Of a stretch of 64,000 nt of DNA, positions 32,633 through 43,400 are shown one piece after another (the first letter of the stretch is position 1; every line of letters starts with the position of its first letter). The DNA is taken from IMG/VR virus record IMGVR_UViG_3300017987_000013, positions 1 to 64,000 of that record. The stretch is one strand, 5' to 3'. A program made the translations under genes and the position numbers. This DNA is from a virus. Under the pieces are notes generated by a model, which worked only from the letters and a program-made list of their open reading frames with translations, searched no databases and was not told the DNA's origin.

Positions 32633-34408
32633 TTATTCATCTGGCACGTAAATGTTGCCAGTATCTTGATCTACCCACTGCGTACCATCCCACTCCCAAT
32701 TACCGGGCTCTTCCGGGAAGTTAGGACGCTGCGTCGAATCGCCCCAATCGTAATCGCCGCTGGTCGTGTCGCCGGTTCCAGTATTGATGTTGACCGTAAT
32801 GTTGCCGCCGTCTTCGTCCGGACCGCCCGTGCCGTAATATTCCTCCCACAACTCGTACATGGCGTCGAACTTCTCTTTGTCGGTTTCTGCCTGATCCATG
32901 CGGAACTGCAGTTCTTCGTTGAATTGCCGCTGTTCCTCACTGAGCGCCCTGTCTCGATACCCAGACACCTCTTCGCCTGTCTCCGGATCAGTGTAACCGT
33001 ACTCGAAGTCCTGTTGCGCTTGCTGGAACGCGATATCGGCGTCCAAACCCCGTTCCTGAAGCTGTAGTGCGCGATCCTCCAACCACCGCTGGTTCTCGAT
33101 CTGTTCGGCGCGTAGTTGTAGTTCATCACGACTCAGTTCAAGTTGGGCGAGATCTCGGGCTTCCTGCAGGTCCAACGAACGGTCCTGTTGCCGGATCTCC
33201 GTTGCTCGTTGGTCGACCTGCTGTTGATCGATGTCCAGCGCCCGCATCTTGATTGCCTGCTCGGCTTCGCGATACGAATCCTCCATATTGAGACCGAGTT
33301 CTTCGAGGCGTAGTTGTTCGCTACGGAAATCAGCGTCTTGCTCAAGAGCCGCGTATCTGTAGGCATCCTCCTGCTCAAGTCCTTGCTGCTGGAGGTCCTG
33401 CGCCCTGGTTGCGAGCTCCCGTTCCTGATCAAGAGCAGCTTGGTTCCACGCGTCTTCCATCTGCATCCCGGCTTCCTGCAGATCAAGCGCCCGACCCTGC
33501 AACCCAACACTCAAAGCGTTCTGCGCCTCCTCTGATTCCAGCGCCATAGTGAACTGCTCGTTCTGCTGTAGTCGCGAGGCAACCTGCTCGTTGAACGTTT
33601 GCTGGAACTGAGCAGTTTCGGCTTCGAACTGTTCTCGGCTCAAACCGATTGTTTCGGCGAATTCGGCTTGCCGCTGCTCCAAGTTGGCCTCGAACTGCTC
33701 GCCCTGTTGCGCAAGTTCCGCTTGCCCAAGCTCCGTGGCCGCGATGTCCCGCGCTTCCTGTAGGTCAAGCGCCCGTCCCTGGTTCAATACCTCCTGGGCA
33801 CGCAGGTCGAGTTCCCGCTCCGACAGCCCACTGGTGGTTCCAAATTCGAATTGCTGCTCCAAAGCGCCTAGCGTATTAAGGCCCATCGATCCGGCCGCCT
33901 GTCGGCCAAGAGTCTCGTAATTCGCCAACGCCTCCTGCAGCGCCCGCTCGTCCTCCATGCGCGCTTGCTGTAGCTGGCCTTGGAGATCAACCTGTTGTTC
34001 ACCTTCATAGCTACTGCCGACCAAACCCCGTTGCGCGACCCATTCGGCCAGCCCGCGTTTCGCCTCTTGCTCGGCGTCTGACAGCCGCCCTTCGCTTTCG
34101 GCTCGAGTCGCAGACACAAGCGGCGATAGATACGGATTAGGATTGTTCATCCAGTCGGAAGCGTAGTTCGTCACCTGCCCGGTGTAATCCGCAAGACTGG
34201 GAGGCGGCGGTGGAGGCGGCGATACGGTCGGCGCCCCAGATGGCGCTGCCCCTGGAGCTTGAGACTGGGAACCGGTCGACGCCGTCAACTGCTGCTGCGA
34301 TTCTGGCAGCGTGCCTGTCGTGTTCTCAACCGGCTGCGCCTGGTAGTCCGGTTGCTGCTGCGCCTGTTGCGCGGCCAGTTCTTCTTCTGTCAAATATGGT
34401 GCCGTCAT
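32633..34408 (-). CDS. Gln-rich coiled-coil repeat protein
   Basis: A 591-residue protein. After a Gln/Pro-rich N-terminus, residues about 90-470 are helical with imperfect repeats of roughly 30-40 residues built on LDLQEA-x-D or RALDLQEA motifs (ALDLQEARDIAATELGQAEL, RALDLQEAGMQMEDAWNQ, DLQEARDLAQLELSRDELQ). The C-terminus is acidic with Thr/Gly-rich segments. It is probably a structural virion component such as an internal or tail protein. Confidence 0.55.
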   Translation of the reverse strand: MTAPYLTEEELAAQQAQQQPDYQAQPVENTTGTLPESQQQLTASTGSQSQAPGAAPSGAPTVSPPPPPPPSLADYTGQVTNYASDWMNNPNPYLSPLVSATRAESEGRLSDAEQEAKRGLAEWVAQRGLVGSSYEGEQQVDLQGQLQQARMEDERALQEALANYETLGRQAAGSMGLNTLGALEQQFEFGTTSGLSERELDLRAQEVLNQGRALDLQEARDIAATELGQAELAQQGEQFEANLEQRQAEFAETIGLSREQFEAETAQFQQTFNEQVASRLQQNEQFTMALESEEAQNALSVGLQGRALDLQEAGMQMEDAWNQAALDQERELATRAQDLQQQGLEQEDAYRYAALEQDADFRSEQLRLEELGLNMEDSYREAEQAIKMRALDIDQQQVDQRATEIRQQDRSLDLQEARDLAQLELSRDELQLRAEQIENQRWLEDRALQLQERGLDADIAFQQAQQDFEYGYTDPETGEEVSGYRDRALSEEQRQFNEELQFRMDQAETDKEKFDAMYELWEEYYGTGGPDEDGGNITVNINTGTGDTTSGDYDWGDSTQRPNFPEEPGNWEWDGTQWVDQDTGNIYVPDE

Positions 34409-34420
34409 CATTACTCCAAA

Positions 34421-35065
34421 TTACGATGGTGCTATGAGGCCGTAAGAACGCAACACCGCTAGCACTGCGTTGATCGCGACTCGCGCCTCTGCATCTTGCG
34501 TAGCGCCACCGGTTGCGTCAGCAATCTTGGACTGTTGCGAAATCGGCGTTGCCCCGTGGAATCCAATATCTGAGCCAATTGTAATGCCCGTGCCCACAGT
34601 CGCTTCTGTGATCTCATCAAGGCCGATAGAACTGAAAAAGAAGATCTTGTCGAAAGCGGGCTGGCAGCAGTTGGTCAGCGATGCCATGCGATCCTCTGCC
34701 GACACCCCATCGTAAAGGATCTTGTTGCCCTCACCATCATACTGAACAGGAATCAGAAACAAACTGTATGAATAGTCGAGGTCTAAGCTCGCTTCGAAGT
34801 CCTGCATCCGCTCTTGACGACAATCCACCAACGTACTTGACGTGTAGTTGTCGGCGTCATATGTAAGGTCACCTTCGCCAGCAGCGGTCGATTGAAGATG
34901 GACTTGTACCCAACCACATGAATACGGGGCCAACCACCGTACGTACCATTTCAGACAATCGTAGACGTCACCCAAGATCCTCGGCTCACGACGCAATAAC
35001 TCAGAGTTGAGTATCCTCGCCCATTCAACGAGTTCAGGATTGCCGTCGCGCGGGAGCTTCAACAT
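34421..35065 (-). CDS. Tail or virion protein
   Basis: A 214-residue protein with a C-terminal motif seen in phage tail proteins (KIADATGGATQDAEARVAIN then VLRSYGLIA). The end of the gene at 37158-38021 has a similar IADLQSYGLLQ ending. It overlaps the large gene upstream by 1 bp. Confidence 0.55.
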   Translation of the reverse strand: MLKLPRDGNPELVEWARILNSELLRREPRILGDVYDCLKWYVRWLAPYSCGWVQVHLQSTAAGEGDLTYDADNYTSSTLVDCRQERMQDFEASLDLDYSYSLFLIPVQYDGEGNKILYDGVSAEDRMASLTNCCQPAFDKIFFFSSIGLDEITEATVGTGITIGSDIGFHGATPISQQSKIADATGGATQDAEARVAINAVLAVLRSYGLIAPS

Positions 35066-36738
35066 CAGGTCGCCTCTCGGAGTAACAATGCAGATAGACC
35101 CAACAGTGTGATTTTCACATCATCGGTGGTCGTAACCTGTATCTGTGGATTGTCCGCATCCAGTTTCGTCATGATACGACTACGATACGCTGTGTCGGAC
35201 CCGAGCGTCGTTTGGGTCACGGACTGCGCTGTCGTCGTAGAGCCCGCGCCGGTCACCGACACTGCCAGCGTCGCGTTTGCTTCTTGAATGGACGCTACGT
35301 CGATCCGGCGAACACGTTTTTTTTGCCGCGGCCGGCGGAGTTGAAACGGTTTCGACAGTATCGTCAGCGTCACGTCGGAACCGCCCGTACTGTCGTACAA
35401 CATATCATCCTTGTCGACGCCTGAGTGCCGTCGTAAGTAGCCGTCGTACCCAACAGAATACACGATCCGCGACTTGTTGGCCGATGGAGCCATAAACAGC
35501 GTCGCTGGTAACGTGTCGTTCGAATCCGACAAGTACCCGTCCGCGTCCTCGTAGACAATCGTATCGTCACTGTCGTCAGTATCTATCGTTGCGTACCCGT
35601 CAGCATCTTCCTCGAGCGTATGCCCCCCAGCGTCAACCGTCAGGTACCCATCGGCATCGCCTGTTTCACTGAACAACAACGCAGTGACCGGGTTCCGCCC
35701 AGGAATATCGATGGTCGCCGCCCCTTTCGTGCCGCCGCGCTGATACTCAACGTCTTTCTGTAAAAGATTCAGAACGAGCACGCGGTTGTTGTACGCACCA
35801 CCGTTACTGATCGCCAAGTGATAGTTCTGTTCAATCTCGTCGTATGTCGCAGACGGGTACCCAGGGTTGGCATAGATCAATTCTTTGTCTATGTCGTCCA
35901 TGAACCCCTGGACGCTTCGCGAAATCAATTCGATATTCGACCCCGGCACATAGTATTCAACACCACGTTCACTCAACCAGCACGCACCATTGTCGCCGAC
36001 GCCGACTACCGTTCTGAAAGCAACACAGCCAACCGACCGAGAAAAGCCGGTGGCTCCAGCAGCGACAATGATCGTCTGTTCGCCATACCCTTCGATATAC
36101 GAAGTGCTGGTGCGATCGAACACCAGTAAGTGCGGACCAATCTGAAACAGGCCAGTCGGCGGTGCGTCGACCTGAACCGTGAGCCCGCCATCAGCCGTCG
36201 CCCACGTTTCCATGTCGCCAACTGCCGATGCCTGGACCAACACACCACTGTGCCCCGTTGCGTACAGTCTGCGACCGAACTCAGCAATGTACTTCACACC
36301 TTCCGGCGCGTTTGTCACCGTGTCCCACGTACCACCGTCCCACCGCTTGATGGTCGTATCGCCGTTCGCCATCAACAGATACTGGGTCGCACCCTCCCGC
36401 ATTGAGATGATGCTGTACCAGTCCTCACGCAGCCCTGTCGCGATCTCTGTCCATGTCTCGCCGAAGTCCGTGCTCATCGATGCCACGGACCCCGAGATGT
36501 CGATGATCTGATCCTCACCGCCGGCAGTCGTGAAAAAAGCGCCGCCATACCCGATTCCGTTGTTGGGCGTCGATGAACTTGTACGTTTCGAACCAGGACG
36601 CCGCTGAACAGAACCATCCGGCTGTATCCGACCGTTATAGATCGTGCGCACCGACGCCTTGGGAAACGCGGTCGGGGCGACTGAATCAAACATACCTAGA
36701 CTCAGGTCTGTGGTCAGTTCAGTCAGCAATCGCGACAC
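35065..36738 (-). CDS. Nozzle-like / DNA-stabilisation virion protein
   Basis: A 557-residue beta-rich protein with GTG start and GGAGCAACGAAG upstream. The pattern of YNGRIQPDGSVQRRPG followed by repeated WDGGTWDTVTN-like blades resembles the beta-propeller nozzle proteins at the base of podovirus tails. In residues about 360-430 DADGY occurs three times and related Asp-rich turns appear, which look like calcium-binding or repeated loops. The role is inferred from pattern and place. Confidence 0.55.
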   Translation of the reverse strand: MSRLLTELTTDLSLGMFDSVAPTAFPKASVRTIYNGRIQPDGSVQRRPGSKRTSSSTPNNGIGYGGAFFTTAGGEDQIIDISGSVASMSTDFGETWTEIATGLREDWYSIISMREGATQYLLMANGDTTIKRWDGGTWDTVTNAPEGVKYIAEFGRRLYATGHSGVLVQASAVGDMETWATADGGLTVQVDAPPTGLFQIGPHLLVFDRTSTSYIEGYGEQTIIVAAGATGFSRSVGCVAFRTVVGVGDNGACWLSERGVEYYVPGSNIELISRSVQGFMDDIDKELIYANPGYPSATYDEIEQNYHLAISNGGAYNNRVLVLNLLQKDVEYQRGGTKGAATIDIPGRNPVTALLFSETGDADGYLTVDAGGHTLEEDADGYATIDTDDSDDTIVYEDADGYLSDSNDTLPATLFMAPSANKSRIVYSVGYDGYLRRHSGVDKDDMLYDSTGGSDVTLTILSKPFQLRRPRQKKRVRRIDVASIQEANATLAVSVTGAGSTTTAQSVTQTTLGSDTAYRSRIMTKLDADNPQIQVTTTDDVKITLLGLSALLLREAT

Positions 36739-36970
36739 TTCGTTGCTCCGGTTCCTTGACTATGAGAAACAACCCCTGATCGTCCTGTCCTTCCTTGATG
36801 ATCTCAGTTGGATCCATATCGTGCGCAGCAAACACCGTCGTCACAATATTATTGACCGCGCTCTGTGCAGACTGGAGCGCCCTGCTCGCCTCAATCATCA
36901 AGGCGCGCTGCTTCTCAGTAATGCGTAAGGTGCGCGTCTCCTGTTCAGGCCCCTCTGGCGTTTTGCTCAT
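36719..36970 (-). CDS. Hypothetical protein
   Basis: An 83-residue protein, helical in the middle (LRITEKQRALMIEASRALQS), overlapping the nozzle-like gene by 20 bp. No function recognised. Confidence 0.5.
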   Translation of the reverse strand: MSKTPEGPEQETRTLRITEKQRALMIEASRALQSAQSAVNNIVTTVFAAHDMDPTEIIKEGQDDQGLFLIVKEPEQRSVAIAD

Positions 36971-37161
36971 ATATCATCCTCAATACATTTCACCGAATCA
37001 ACCACCAGCCTCACGACGGGCGGATCGACAGTGACGTCTATCACAAGAGTGACATACTGGATCGTCTCGCAGTCGGTATCAACGACCTCTTGTGTCTCAA
37101 TCACAGGGTCCACTGGCGAGCTACAGGCCAAAAGCAGCAGACACACGATTAGCCACCTCAT
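36967..37161 (-). CDS. Small lipoprotein
   Basis: A 64-residue protein with a signal peptide and lipobox (WLIVCLLLLACSS). The mature part is Val/Asp-rich. It could be an outer-membrane accessory such as an o-spanin partner, but it is not next to the main lysis cassette. Confidence 0.6.
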   Translation of the reverse strand: MRWLIVCLLLLACSSPVDPVIETQEVVDTDCETIQYVTLVIDVTVDPPVVRLVVDSVKCIEDDI

Positions 37162-38021
37162 TGCAGTAATCCGTATGATTGCAGGTCGGCTATCAGCGTG
37201 CCTACTACATCAGCCAACTCAGCAACAGCGACCGCATCGGCGTCAAAAGCTCTATCAATAGACACGTTCGTCGGCGTGTATGCGGCCGCCTGAGCGGCTG
37301 GGGCAGTACCGAAAAACCCGATGTTCTCGCCGTCGTGGTCCAGATTCCCACTCACAAAAAGGCTTAGTGTGTACACGCCATTCCATTCGTGAGCCACCGA
37401 ACCCAACGTAACAGTGCCAGTGGTCGGATGCAGGTACTGGTTGGTTAACGTCAGTTCGGCCGCACTCGAGGCCACAGCAAACGTCATGCTAGTACCAGCA
37501 CCAACCGCGCTCAAAGCATCAACATTGATAGCTGCTGAGGTGATGGATGTTGCTCCTGTGACAACACCAGCATCCACACTGATCGTACCATCCAGTACAA
37601 TCGCCGATCCCGCCGCAGGAGTGATGTTTACCGCACCAGACGTAGCCGTGATAGTGTTGCCGTCGATACTGATGTTGTCGATCGCGAGAGATTCTAGGCC
37701 CGACAATGATGTCGACCACTGCGGCGCTGTGCCGCTCGACGTCAAGACCGTGTTCGCCGCCCCGATGTTGAGGTACGACATTTTCTTGACGTTCGAGATG
37801 CCACCGGCCGTGAAATACGGAACGTCCCCAGCGGTCGCGGGGTTGCTGTAGAAGTAGCCATCCTTCCCAACACAGGCTTTTCTTGCGGCTGCCGTCGAGC
37901 CATTCCAAATGTCAACAAGGATGCTGTTCGCGGTAGATCTCGCAGCATCGAACCCGAAAATGTGAGCATCGGAGTCATCTGAGCTTTCTTGTATGGCCTT
38001 AACGCCTTGGCTTAAACTCAT
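37158..38021 (-). CDS. Tail fibre-like protein
   Basis: A 287-residue Ala/Ser/Thr-rich beta protein (for example WSTSLSGLESLAIDNISID and TFAVASSAAELTLTNQYLH), typical of phage tail-fibre or tail-adhesin shafts. The C-terminal FDADAVAVAELADVVGTLIA is helical. Two neighbouring genes are similar in style. Confidence 0.6.
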   Translation of the reverse strand: MSLSQGVKAIQESSDDSDAHIFGFDAARSTANSILVDIWNGSTAAARKACVGKDGYFYSNPATAGDVPYFTAGGISNVKKMSYLNIGAANTVLTSSGTAPQWSTSLSGLESLAIDNISIDGNTITATSGAVNITPAAGSAIVLDGTISVDAGVVTGATSITSAAINVDALSAVGAGTSMTFAVASSAAELTLTNQYLHPTTGTVTLGSVAHEWNGVYTLSLFVSGNLDHDGENIGFFGTAPAAQAAAYTPTNVSIDRAFDADAVAVAELADVVGTLIADLQSYGLLQ

Positions 38022-38035
38022 ATGTCACGCCCCGA

Positions 38036-38371
38036 TCATTTCTTCCAACAATAGATAGTGCGTTCAGCCCCTTCGGCAGCGTTCAAGACAGGCCAAATGA
38101 ACCCCAGTGGCGCGAGCGCATCGGCCTCGGAGCCAGTCAAGGTGTACGCCCGACTCGTTGTGATCGTCACTGACACCTGATTGCCGGCGGAGTCGTAAAC
38201 CGGGACTACACTATCGTCCGCTCCCTCGGCAGTAGTGAACGTCATTGTGTTCGACGTAAGGGCTGCCGGCGTGATGAACGCAAGCATCGTGGCCTCGCCC
38301 ATTACAATGGGGCTAGTTGGTGTAGTCCCGCCGCTCGGGATCGTGACGGTTACAAGTCTTGGTATTCCCAT
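38036..38371 (-). CDS. Small virion protein
   Basis: A 111-residue beta-rich protein (VTVTIPSGGTTPTSPIVMG, then FITPAALTSNTMTF), plausibly a minor structural or tail protein. Confidence 0.55.
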   Translation of the reverse strand: MGIPRLVTVTIPSGGTTPTSPIVMGEATMLAFITPAALTSNTMTFTTAEGADDSVVPVYDSAGNQVSVTITTSRAYTLTGSEADALAPLGFIWPVLNAAEGAERTIYCWKK

Positions 38372-38374
38372 TTT

Positions 38375-38542
38375 TTATCTCCTATGCCTCTTCCGCCACA
38401 AACGGCGGCGTCTTGCAGGCGAATAGTTTCCTTCACCGAACCCGCCCCCACCACCAGTCGGCGATCCTGCCGAGAACCCGCCACCGAAAAACACGACGCC
38501 GTTGATGCTGACGATAGACCAGTTGGAATCGAAGGTGATCAT
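38375..38542 (-). CDS. Gly-rich small protein with basic tail
   Basis: A 55-residue peptide. WSIVSINGVVFFGGGFSAGS is followed by a Gly run and the basic end RRRRLWRKRHRR. The ATG overlaps the neighbouring stop (ATGA). Nothing else is known. Confidence 0.45.
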   Translation of the reverse strand: MITFDSNWSIVSINGVVFFGGGFSAGSPTGGGGGFGEGNYSPARRRRLWRKRHRR

Positions 38543-39765
38543 GAGCGCGCCTCAGTCCAGAATTCGACGGTTGTCGGTTTCGCGTTCGTCGACGTCGCCA
38601 CAAGGTAGATGTGGTCGGCGTTCATTTCGGTCGCCGTGAGCGCCGGGCTCGTTGTTATCTGGTAGTGGCCTGTAGACCCGATCTCGGCGATCGTACCATC
38701 GATAGACGCGGGCGTTCCACCGTCCTTCTGAATCGTCATCGTGACGGTCTCGCCAGTCACGACATCACCGTTCGCGTCCTTCATCGGCCACGACAGGTCC
38801 TCAACTTCAACGCCTTTCTCGAACCCGGCGGGCTCAAGCATGTTCGTGACGAGCTGCTTGACGTAGGCCATCACGGTGTCTGTGTCGGTCGCTGCGCCCG
38901 TCGCCGTGGCGTCGTCCAGAGCACCCAAAACAGTGAGCACCGAAGAAGCATCGACAGTAGGAATACTGTTTGTCGGGCTTTTGGGAGCCGCGTAGACAGC
39001 CCCCACGATCGTTCCTGACGGTATATCACCACCGTCAGCCGTAAACGCAGGATCTACCGTGATTACCCTGCTCGCACCGACAGTCCCGAAGTGGATGCGC
39101 CCATTGCAGTCGGTACCGCTTCTGAGAACCATCATCACCCGCGCGCCTTCGTAGATGGCGTTCGCATCCGCCTCATCGGCCATCGTGATGGTCGTTGCGT
39201 TCGCCGCGCTGAAGGTTCCCGACCACAGTTTTATGTCGGTCAACCCGGCAAGTAGCGCTGTGATATTTGCGTCTAGTGTGTCGAGATCTAGTTCTCCAGC
39301 ATCAGAGATCGGCAACCCACCAGCCGCGTCAGCAGCAGCGTCGGGCACAGCCGTACCCGCAAGCCCGCGTGTTGCGCTCCAAGCCGACTCGATGAGCTTA
39401 TCGTTTAGATCCGAGTCTCGGAATCCGCATATCGGCCCTCGCCACGTAAGCGATGCCGTGCATTTCCCGGTAAACCAACCGAACCCTTCAGTGTCGTTAT
39501 TGATCGTGCCACCAGAAGCAGGAATTTCGATGGTGTACATACCGTTCCCGGCATGAGCCCAATCATGAACCCCACCTGTAGTAGGAGTCACGTTCGTTTG
39601 CGTAAACGCACCGGCCGGTGTGATGAAGTTCCAGTTGAGGTCTAACCCATCCTCATCGTAGGTCAATGCCTCTTCAATATCCTCACCAGCGGTGTCAATG
39701 ATCGGCAGAATGTTGACTGGCACCTCAGCCAAGGCCGCGTCTACGTCATACCATATGTCTGCCAT
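38539..39765 (-). CDS. Tail or baseplate-type virion protein
   Basis: A 408-residue beta-rich protein (WNFITPAGAFTQTNVTPTTG, then HFGTVGASRVITVDPAFTAD) with features common in phage tail, fibre and baseplate proteins. The domain order cannot be resolved. It overlaps the small Gly-rich gene. Confidence 0.55.
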   Translation of the reverse strand: MADIWYDVDAALAEVPVNILPIIDTAGEDIEEALTYDEDGLDLNWNFITPAGAFTQTNVTPTTGGVHDWAHAGNGMYTIEIPASGGTINNDTEGFGWFTGKCTASLTWRGPICGFRDSDLNDKLIESAWSATRGLAGTAVPDAAADAAGGLPISDAGELDLDTLDANITALLAGLTDIKLWSGTFSAANATTITMADEADANAIYEGARVMMVLRSGTDCNGRIHFGTVGASRVITVDPAFTADGGDIPSGTIVGAVYAAPKSPTNSIPTVDASSVLTVLGALDDATATGAATDTDTVMAYVKQLVTNMLEPAGFEKGVEVEDLSWPMKDANGDVVTGETVTMTIQKDGGTPASIDGTIAEIGSTGHYQITTSPALTATEMNADHIYLVATSTNAKPTTVEFWTEARS

Positions 39766-39776
39766 CTTTTATACTC

Positions 39777-40472
39777 CTACTGCTGTTTGTAAGAACTCAT
39801 CGCTATCGGGATTGAGAGCCCGGATTCAGCCGCGAGGGTAGATAACCCTAGTGTCGCGTAGTTCATGTAACCATTTGCAGTTAATTCCATCAACACACTT
39901 GCTGCACCGGGACCAGTGGCTACACATATTCCGCAATTGCCATCGGTTGTATTTACACCGCTTGCCCGGTCAACTTGTCCAGTACCATCAACTGTCCATG
40001 TACGATTTTGATCTATCCCCGCTGCGGCAATTACTAGATCACCAGTGGCCGATGTGACTGTTATGTCAGCCTCAATAGGTGACGACGCGTCGGCACCCGA
40101 TGCCGTAGTGTAGTTTTCGTAAATTGTAGATTGGTCATTGTCATAGAGAGAGATGGCCACAATACAACATGATACCGCCGCAGCGCCACCACCGTGTTGC
40201 ACACTAACAGTTTGCGAGCCAGAGGCAGGGTTTTCTAATTTCCAGCCTTGTATGTAAATCGCACCTGATGCAACCCTAGCCCCAAGTGAGTCCATTGACA
40301 CACTATTGATAGTGACGCCAGATACAGTGTGCCCCGACCCTCCACGATAACAAACATACACATAGGAGACCCGATCACTGCCTGACCCGTTATCGTGCGA
40401 AAACGTGACTGACGTGCCGCCAGTGTCGAGCGATGTGTCGTTTTTTAGTGTAGCACCGTAATATGTTGACAT
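39777..40472 (-). CDS. Virion adhesin-like beta protein
   Basis: A 231-residue Gly/Ser/Thr-rich protein predicted to be mostly beta strand (SVTFSHDNGSGSDRVSYVYV, then CCIVAISLYDNDQ). It probably contributes to the tail or capsid surface. It overlaps the large adhesin gene by 1 bp. Confidence 0.5.
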   Translation of the reverse strand: MSTYYGATLKNDTSLDTGGTSVTFSHDNGSGSDRVSYVYVCYRGGSGHTVSGVTINSVSMDSLGARVASGAIYIQGWKLENPASGSQTVSVQHGGGAAAVSCCIVAISLYDNDQSTIYENYTTASGADASSPIEADITVTSATGDLVIAAAGIDQNRTWTVDGTGQVDRASGVNTTDGNCGICVATGPGAASVLMELTANGYMNYATLGLSTLAAESGLSIPIAMSSYKQQ

Positions 40473-43400
40473 TAGACGGTTCCTGGCCCGATACGTGCAG
40501 TTGAGACCGCAAAGCCATCAACATAGTAGTCGATGACTCCATTAGTGTTCGTGGCGTTCATAATGTCGCAGAAACCGCAGAAACTCAGTCCGAGCGAACT
40601 ACCGCGAGCACCAGCATCGAGATAATAATGACTGCCTATCAGCTCCCATCCCGCACCAGGGTCATTCGGGTAACCAGGCCAAATCGGTGAGCCGTCATAC
40701 CAGAACCCCACACGAGGATACGTGTAGCCGTTCCTTACGTAGTGGTATTCAATGTGGTGCCACGCGTTTAACGGCCACGGCTCTGGCCAGCCAGGAGAGT
40801 TAGTTGCACCCGCCTCTTGGTCCCAGCCCCAATACAAATAGTCGTCATTAGCTCCCAAACCGAAGAACAACCCGCCATTATTGACGGTGCCGGGATTTGA
40901 CCAATGACGCAAGAACTTGAGTTGGGTGTCAGGGTAGTTAGTCGCGTAGAGCCAAAACGCAACGTATATAGCGTCATACGACTGAGCAGATGCCTGATCG
41001 TACTGACGCGCACTCCAATTGACACCCATACTGATAACGCGCTCGCTCGTATGATCGGCCCCAGATGGTAATTGTATATGCGCTGCATACGTACCCTGAT
41101 ACGCCTGCGCCGTGGATCGCTCACACACCCCGTTGTTGAGTCCTGTTGGGTCACTGGCGCCGTAGATGTGCTGATCCAAATGCCCCCAATCGGACTCAAC
41201 CCACTGCTGTTCTACAATGTCAGGTGTTGCGTACACATCAGTAGGTGCACCACCGTAAAGATCGAAATCGTCCAACCACATAGTTTGGTTCGCTGGCGAC
41301 CCTACACCAATGTATGGCGCAACAAGTAATTGATTGAACAACATGGAATCTTCACCGGCTCTGGCGCGATATTCCATTACGGAGTTGTCAATTACTAATT
41401 CACTATCAAACCACAGTTGCGCAACACCATCAGCTACTCCTACGGAAGAGTTCATCGCAAGGTGTGCTTGTATGTGATGCCAATCACCTTTGTAGTTATC
41501 GCCTTCGGCATCTGTTAGTACCACTGCTGACGTAACCAACTGTTCCCCTGGATGCCCCGAGGGACCAATGCCTATTTGCATATACGAGCCAGTAGACCCG
41601 TTGTGGTGCGATTCTATTAGTACTTCAAGGGTTGCGCTGGCAGGACCAACGTAAGCGCTGTCTGCGTCTGTTAGTATGTAGAACTCATGCGGGTGATAAC
41701 CAACACCAGAACCCTCCCAATTACTTGAGTACTTCACCCAATAATCCAGTGTGATGTCGTCTGACGCTGTAAACAAATGCCGACCTAAACCGCCATTAGG
41801 ACTTTGGTCACTCACGTCAAATTCAAACTCAATGCACGCAGCGCCGGTTCTTTGTTCACTGGTGGAATTGGCCACCGTACTGACATCATACCATCCGCGT
41901 GACGTGTAACTCGTATCCTCGAAATCCTCTGTTATCAATGCAGAGGTCGGAACCGACACGCTAATCGTCGGAGTCGCCACGATCGCCTCAGAAGATCCCA
42001 CAAGAGCAGAGGCGGGCATGGTACAAGTAACCGTCTCTGCGCCCTCGTAGCTCGCGGCAGCAGGCAACACAAGCGTGCACTGCGTTGCTGAGTTTCTCGT
42101 CAACATCGCATACGTGAGACTCGCTTTGACTTCATCATCCCAGAACCCTGCGCCTGAGCCGTCGCCGTCTATACCAGCCAGGAACGCGGTTGTGATAGCA
42201 TTATCTGCGCCGAGAGTGGCAACCCATTCGTCGTTCGATACAGTAAAGATGAGAGTCTCGCTACCGTCGATTACTTCCTGCTCTGTCATGCCCGACGCGC
42301 CCGTGCCGGTGATAGCCACTGCGGCATGCCCAACCGTGACTGTAGGTGTCGCCGTCACTGCCAACTGAGACGACGACAACGCGCTCGTCGGGACGATCGC
42401 CGTGATCGTCTCATCGGCTGTGACCTCGTAGGCTGCGGTCGCCGGTAGCGTCAGTGTGCACTGGGTCGCATTGTCTCTTGTGAGCATTGTGTAGTCGAGG
42501 CTCACTTCGTTGTTCCAGCCATGAGTCGGCGACGACGCGGCAGTAATTCCTGCAAGAAAGGCCGTCGTGATGGCGTTGTCAGCGCCCAACGTCGCGACAA
42601 ACTCGTCGTCAGTAACCGTGAAGATCAACGTCTCGCTGCCAGTGAGGACTTCGAGTTCCGTTAGGCCAGAACCGCCCGTGCCCGTAATCGCGATTGTTGG
42701 TCTGAACAGCACCTGGAACGTCGGCGCTGCTGTTAACGCGGCGGCCGATCCACTAACGGCGGACGCCGGAACCGTGACGGTAATGGTTTCGTCAGCCGTG
42801 ATGTCGTAACTCGCGAATGCCGGTAGGGTGATCGTGACTGTTGTGCTGTCTGTTCTAACCACATTGGCATACGTGAGGCCAGCTTGGACAACATCATTCC
42901 AACCAGTTCCCTCCGATTGTGCGGAATCGATACCGCCAATCAACGCTGTCGTGACCGCGTTGTCGTCGCCGACAGAAGTTTCCCAACTAATTCCGGCTCC
43001 TGCCAGTGTCAGGACCAGCGTCCTACCGCCAGCAACAATGTTCGCCTCTTCGGCAGTCGTGACCGTCCCAGACACACTGCACGACGTCTGTGTGACGTCG
43101 ACGGTCGGCGTCGCTACGATCTGTGAGGAAGACGCAACCAAAGCAGAAGCCGGTATCGTCGCTGTGATTGTTTCGTTGACAGTGATTGAGTACGTAGCGG
43201 CCGCTGGCAACGTAAGGGTCGCCTGAGTGGCATTGTCCCGCGTAAGCGCTGCGTACGTCAGGTTGTCCCGAACGACGTTGTTCCAACCGTACGTTTCTGA
43301 TTGCGCCGACGTGATACCATCAAGAAATGCGGTTGTGATCGCGTTGTCAGCTCCGAGCGTAGCTACCCATTGATCGCCTGTGAGGGTGAATATCAGCGTC

